64,000 nt of DNA, from contig NZ_AP021846.1 of the NCBI RefSeq assembly GCF_009176705.1, positions 1,272,001 through 1,336,000 of the forward strand, read 5' to 3'. Shown here piece after piece: positions 62,868 through 64,000 of the stretch. Every line of letters starts with the position of its first letter. Position 1 is the stretch's first letter. The position numbers were made by a program, and so were the translations under genes. The notes below the pieces were generated by a model. The model was not told where the DNA came from. It made no database searches and saw nothing but the letters and a program-made list of their open reading frames with translations. This stretch comes from Pseudoalteromonas sp. A25. Lineage in GTDB: Bacteria; Pseudomonadota; Gammaproteobacteria; Enterobacterales; Alteromonadaceae.

Positions 62868-63876
62868 CGCGAACGACTAAGCTTGGCGTAAATGTGGTTT
62901 TGATATCCTTATCTTGTGTACGAGAGCCTCGAGCTTTACTAAATAATAATCTAGCAGCATGTTCAGAAATGACATCGTTAGCTTGATGCGCAGTGGTCAA
63001 TTTAGGCCAAGTTTGTCGAGAGAACGGAGAGTCTTCAAATCCTGTGATTGATAGCTCAGCGGGGATGTCAATGTTCATTAGTCTGGCTGCAAATAAGGCA
63101 CCAGCCGCAACCTCATCGTTACCACCCAAGATGGCGGTGATATTATTTGGGTTACCGTCTTTTAGAAGTGCTTTAGCGCCATTTACTCCCGATTCAAAGG
63201 AGTAACTGCCTTCGTAAATCAGTTCATCTGCGGGTTCAATATTGTGGTCTTTAAGTGCTTGATGGTATCCAGCTAGCCGCTCTGATGTTGATTTGTGCTC
63301 TTTGTCACCCAACACAAAAGCGATTTTTTTGTGGCCAAGAGACACTAAGTGCTCGGTAATTTCGTAGGCTGCCGCGAAATCGTTTACTAAGATACAATTG
63401 TTTTTTTGTGTGAGATCCGTATCGCGCCCAGATAGCAGCCGTACATAATGCACACCTAGCTCATCGAGCATATCAATAATACTCTGCTGCTCAGATAGCG
63501 GAGGAGTCAGAACAAGACCTGCAAGGCGAGAACGTTTAATCATCGTTTTAAAGTCATCTTGCATATTGTCATCAAGATAACTACAAGGGTGGATTACAAG
63601 CTCATATCCTTCTTCTTTACATCGAGAAAGAACACCATTTTGCATATCTATTACGTAGTAAGCGTTCGGATTGTCATAGACAAGGCCAATAGCAAACGAA
63701 GAGGTGCCAGCGAGGTTACGCGCAGCAATGTTAGGCTGATAATTCAACTCATTTACTGCACTCATTACTAAGTCATAAGTTTTTTTGCGAACCGATGGTT
63801 CTTTGTTGATCACCCGAGAGACGGTTTTCATTGATACACCGGCTAACTTAGCGACATCGTTTATGGTGACTTTCAT
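62839..63876 (-). CDS. LacI-family transcriptional regulator
   Basis: The 345-aa protein has an N-terminal LacI helix-turn-helix (residues 3-23, TINDVAKLAGVSMKTVSRVI), a hinge with the 'AARNLAG' helix and a periplasmic-binding-protein-like effector domain with 'TSFAIGLVYDNPNAYYVIDM' type start. The effector is probably a sugar or sugar derivative, but no transport or catabolic genes are in view; the genes it controls probably lie beyond the right end. The C-terminal tail GPAQQQ is altered by the 22-base tandem repeat. Confidence 0.9.
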   Translation of the reverse strand: MKVTINDVAKLAGVSMKTVSRVINKEPSVRKKTYDLVMSAVNELNYQPNIAARNLAGTSSFAIGLVYDNPNAYYVIDMQNGVLSRCKEEGYELVIHPCSYLDDNMQDDFKTMIKRSRLAGLVLTPPLSEQQSIIDMLDELGVHYVRLLSGRDTDLTQKNNCILVNDFAAAYEITEHLVSLGHKKIAFVLGDKEHKSTSERLAGYHQALKDHNIEPADELIYEGSYSFESGVNGAKALLKDGNPNNITAILGGNDEVAAGALFAARLMNIDIPAELSITGFEDSPFSRQTWPKLTTAHQANDVISEHAARLLFSKARGSRTQDKDIKTTFTPSLVVRESTGPAQQQ

Positions 63877-64000
63877 TTTTTTATTCTTTTATGTGCGTGA
63901 GCTTATGTAAATTGCTCAAAATTCATTAAATGATCATGTGAGTAGCTTAGTCTATCTAATCTAAATTAAAAATAGCAGTATAAATATCACAAATAAATGA
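63877..64000. other. Upstream region of the LacI-type gene, cut by the window end
   Basis: These 124 bases are AT-rich and hold no gene. An 8-base palindrome ATGATCAT is at 63930-63937, which could be a half of an operator but is too short to claim. The right neighbour of the regulator, probably a divergent gene, is outside the window. Confidence 0.4.

Noticed and set aside
1-64000. CRISPR array, prophage, transposon or toxin-antitoxin system
   Set aside because: No repeat-spacer pattern, integrase, transposase or toxin-antitoxin pair was seen; gene content is core-like throughout.

Overview
The window reads as chromosomal DNA of a polarly flagellated marine gammaproteobacterium of the order Alteromonadales, most likely Pseudoalteromonas or a close relative. 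The reasons are the AT-leaning base composition, the flagellar/chemotaxis gene order with the polar-array genes parC and parP next to cheW, the cytochrome c maturation operon directly after it, the tpiA-secG-tRNA-Leu arrangement, and a palindromic non-coding repeat of a kind I associate with this group. The genus is an inference from gene content, not from a search. Almost everything is core genome; I see no prophage, transposase, CRISPR array or rRNA.

Region 1 (1-17496, + strand) is one long flagellar and chemotaxis locus: the end of fliL, then fliM, fliN, fliO, fliP, fliQ, fliR, flhB (switch and export gate), then flhA, flhF, flhG, fliA behind a good sigma-54 promoter, then cheY, cheZ, cheA, cheB, parC, parP, cheW and a DUF2802 membrane protein. 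FlhF/FlhG place the flagellum at the pole and ParC/ParP place the chemoreceptor array there. A convergent two-gene unit (17497-20249, - strand) encodes a long FliK-like protein and a stand-alone FlhB C-terminal-domain protein.

Region 2 (20338-28060, + strand) is the complete cytochrome c maturation operon ccmABCDEFGHI followed without a gap by mlaA. Region 3 (28149-38610) is a mixed set of single genes: a small unknown protein, a CPA2 cation:proton antiporter, a Spo0M-like protein, an ElaA-type acetyltransferase, a sodium:neurotransmitter-symporter-family transporter, an OmpR-type two-component system, a MipA/OmpV outer-membrane protein with a hairpin that hides its ribosome-binding site, a lipoprotein, and a secreted serine beta-lactamase-family protein.

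Region 4 (38634-45310) is the conserved housekeeping block yhbY / rlmE-ftsH (with a heat-shock-type promoter) - folP-glmM - tpiA-secG - tRNA-Leu(GAG). After it lies a MITE-like palindromic repeat, then helD, a glutamate/leucine-type dehydrogenase, a small membrane protein, and the divergent queuosine genes queC and queE. Region 5 (51019-64000) holds an exported alpha/beta hydrolase, bcp and gcvR, bamC, a YjiH-type membrane protein, a very short DUF2897 gene (59 aa), an ankyrin membrane protein, the operon unknown-221aa/bepA, yfgD(arsC-like)/wrbA-like/DUF2069, a TusA-like protein with perM, and a LacI-family regulator.

The points most worth a second look are: three copies in CheA of a peptide that closely resembles the CheY-binding peptides at the FliM N-terminus and the CheZ C-terminus; the hairpin sequestering the mipA ribosome-binding site; the FliK-like/FlhB-C-domain pair; an intrinsic-terminator-like hairpin between cheA and cheB; the palindromic repeat behind tRNA-Leu; and the uncharacterised protein coupled to BepA.
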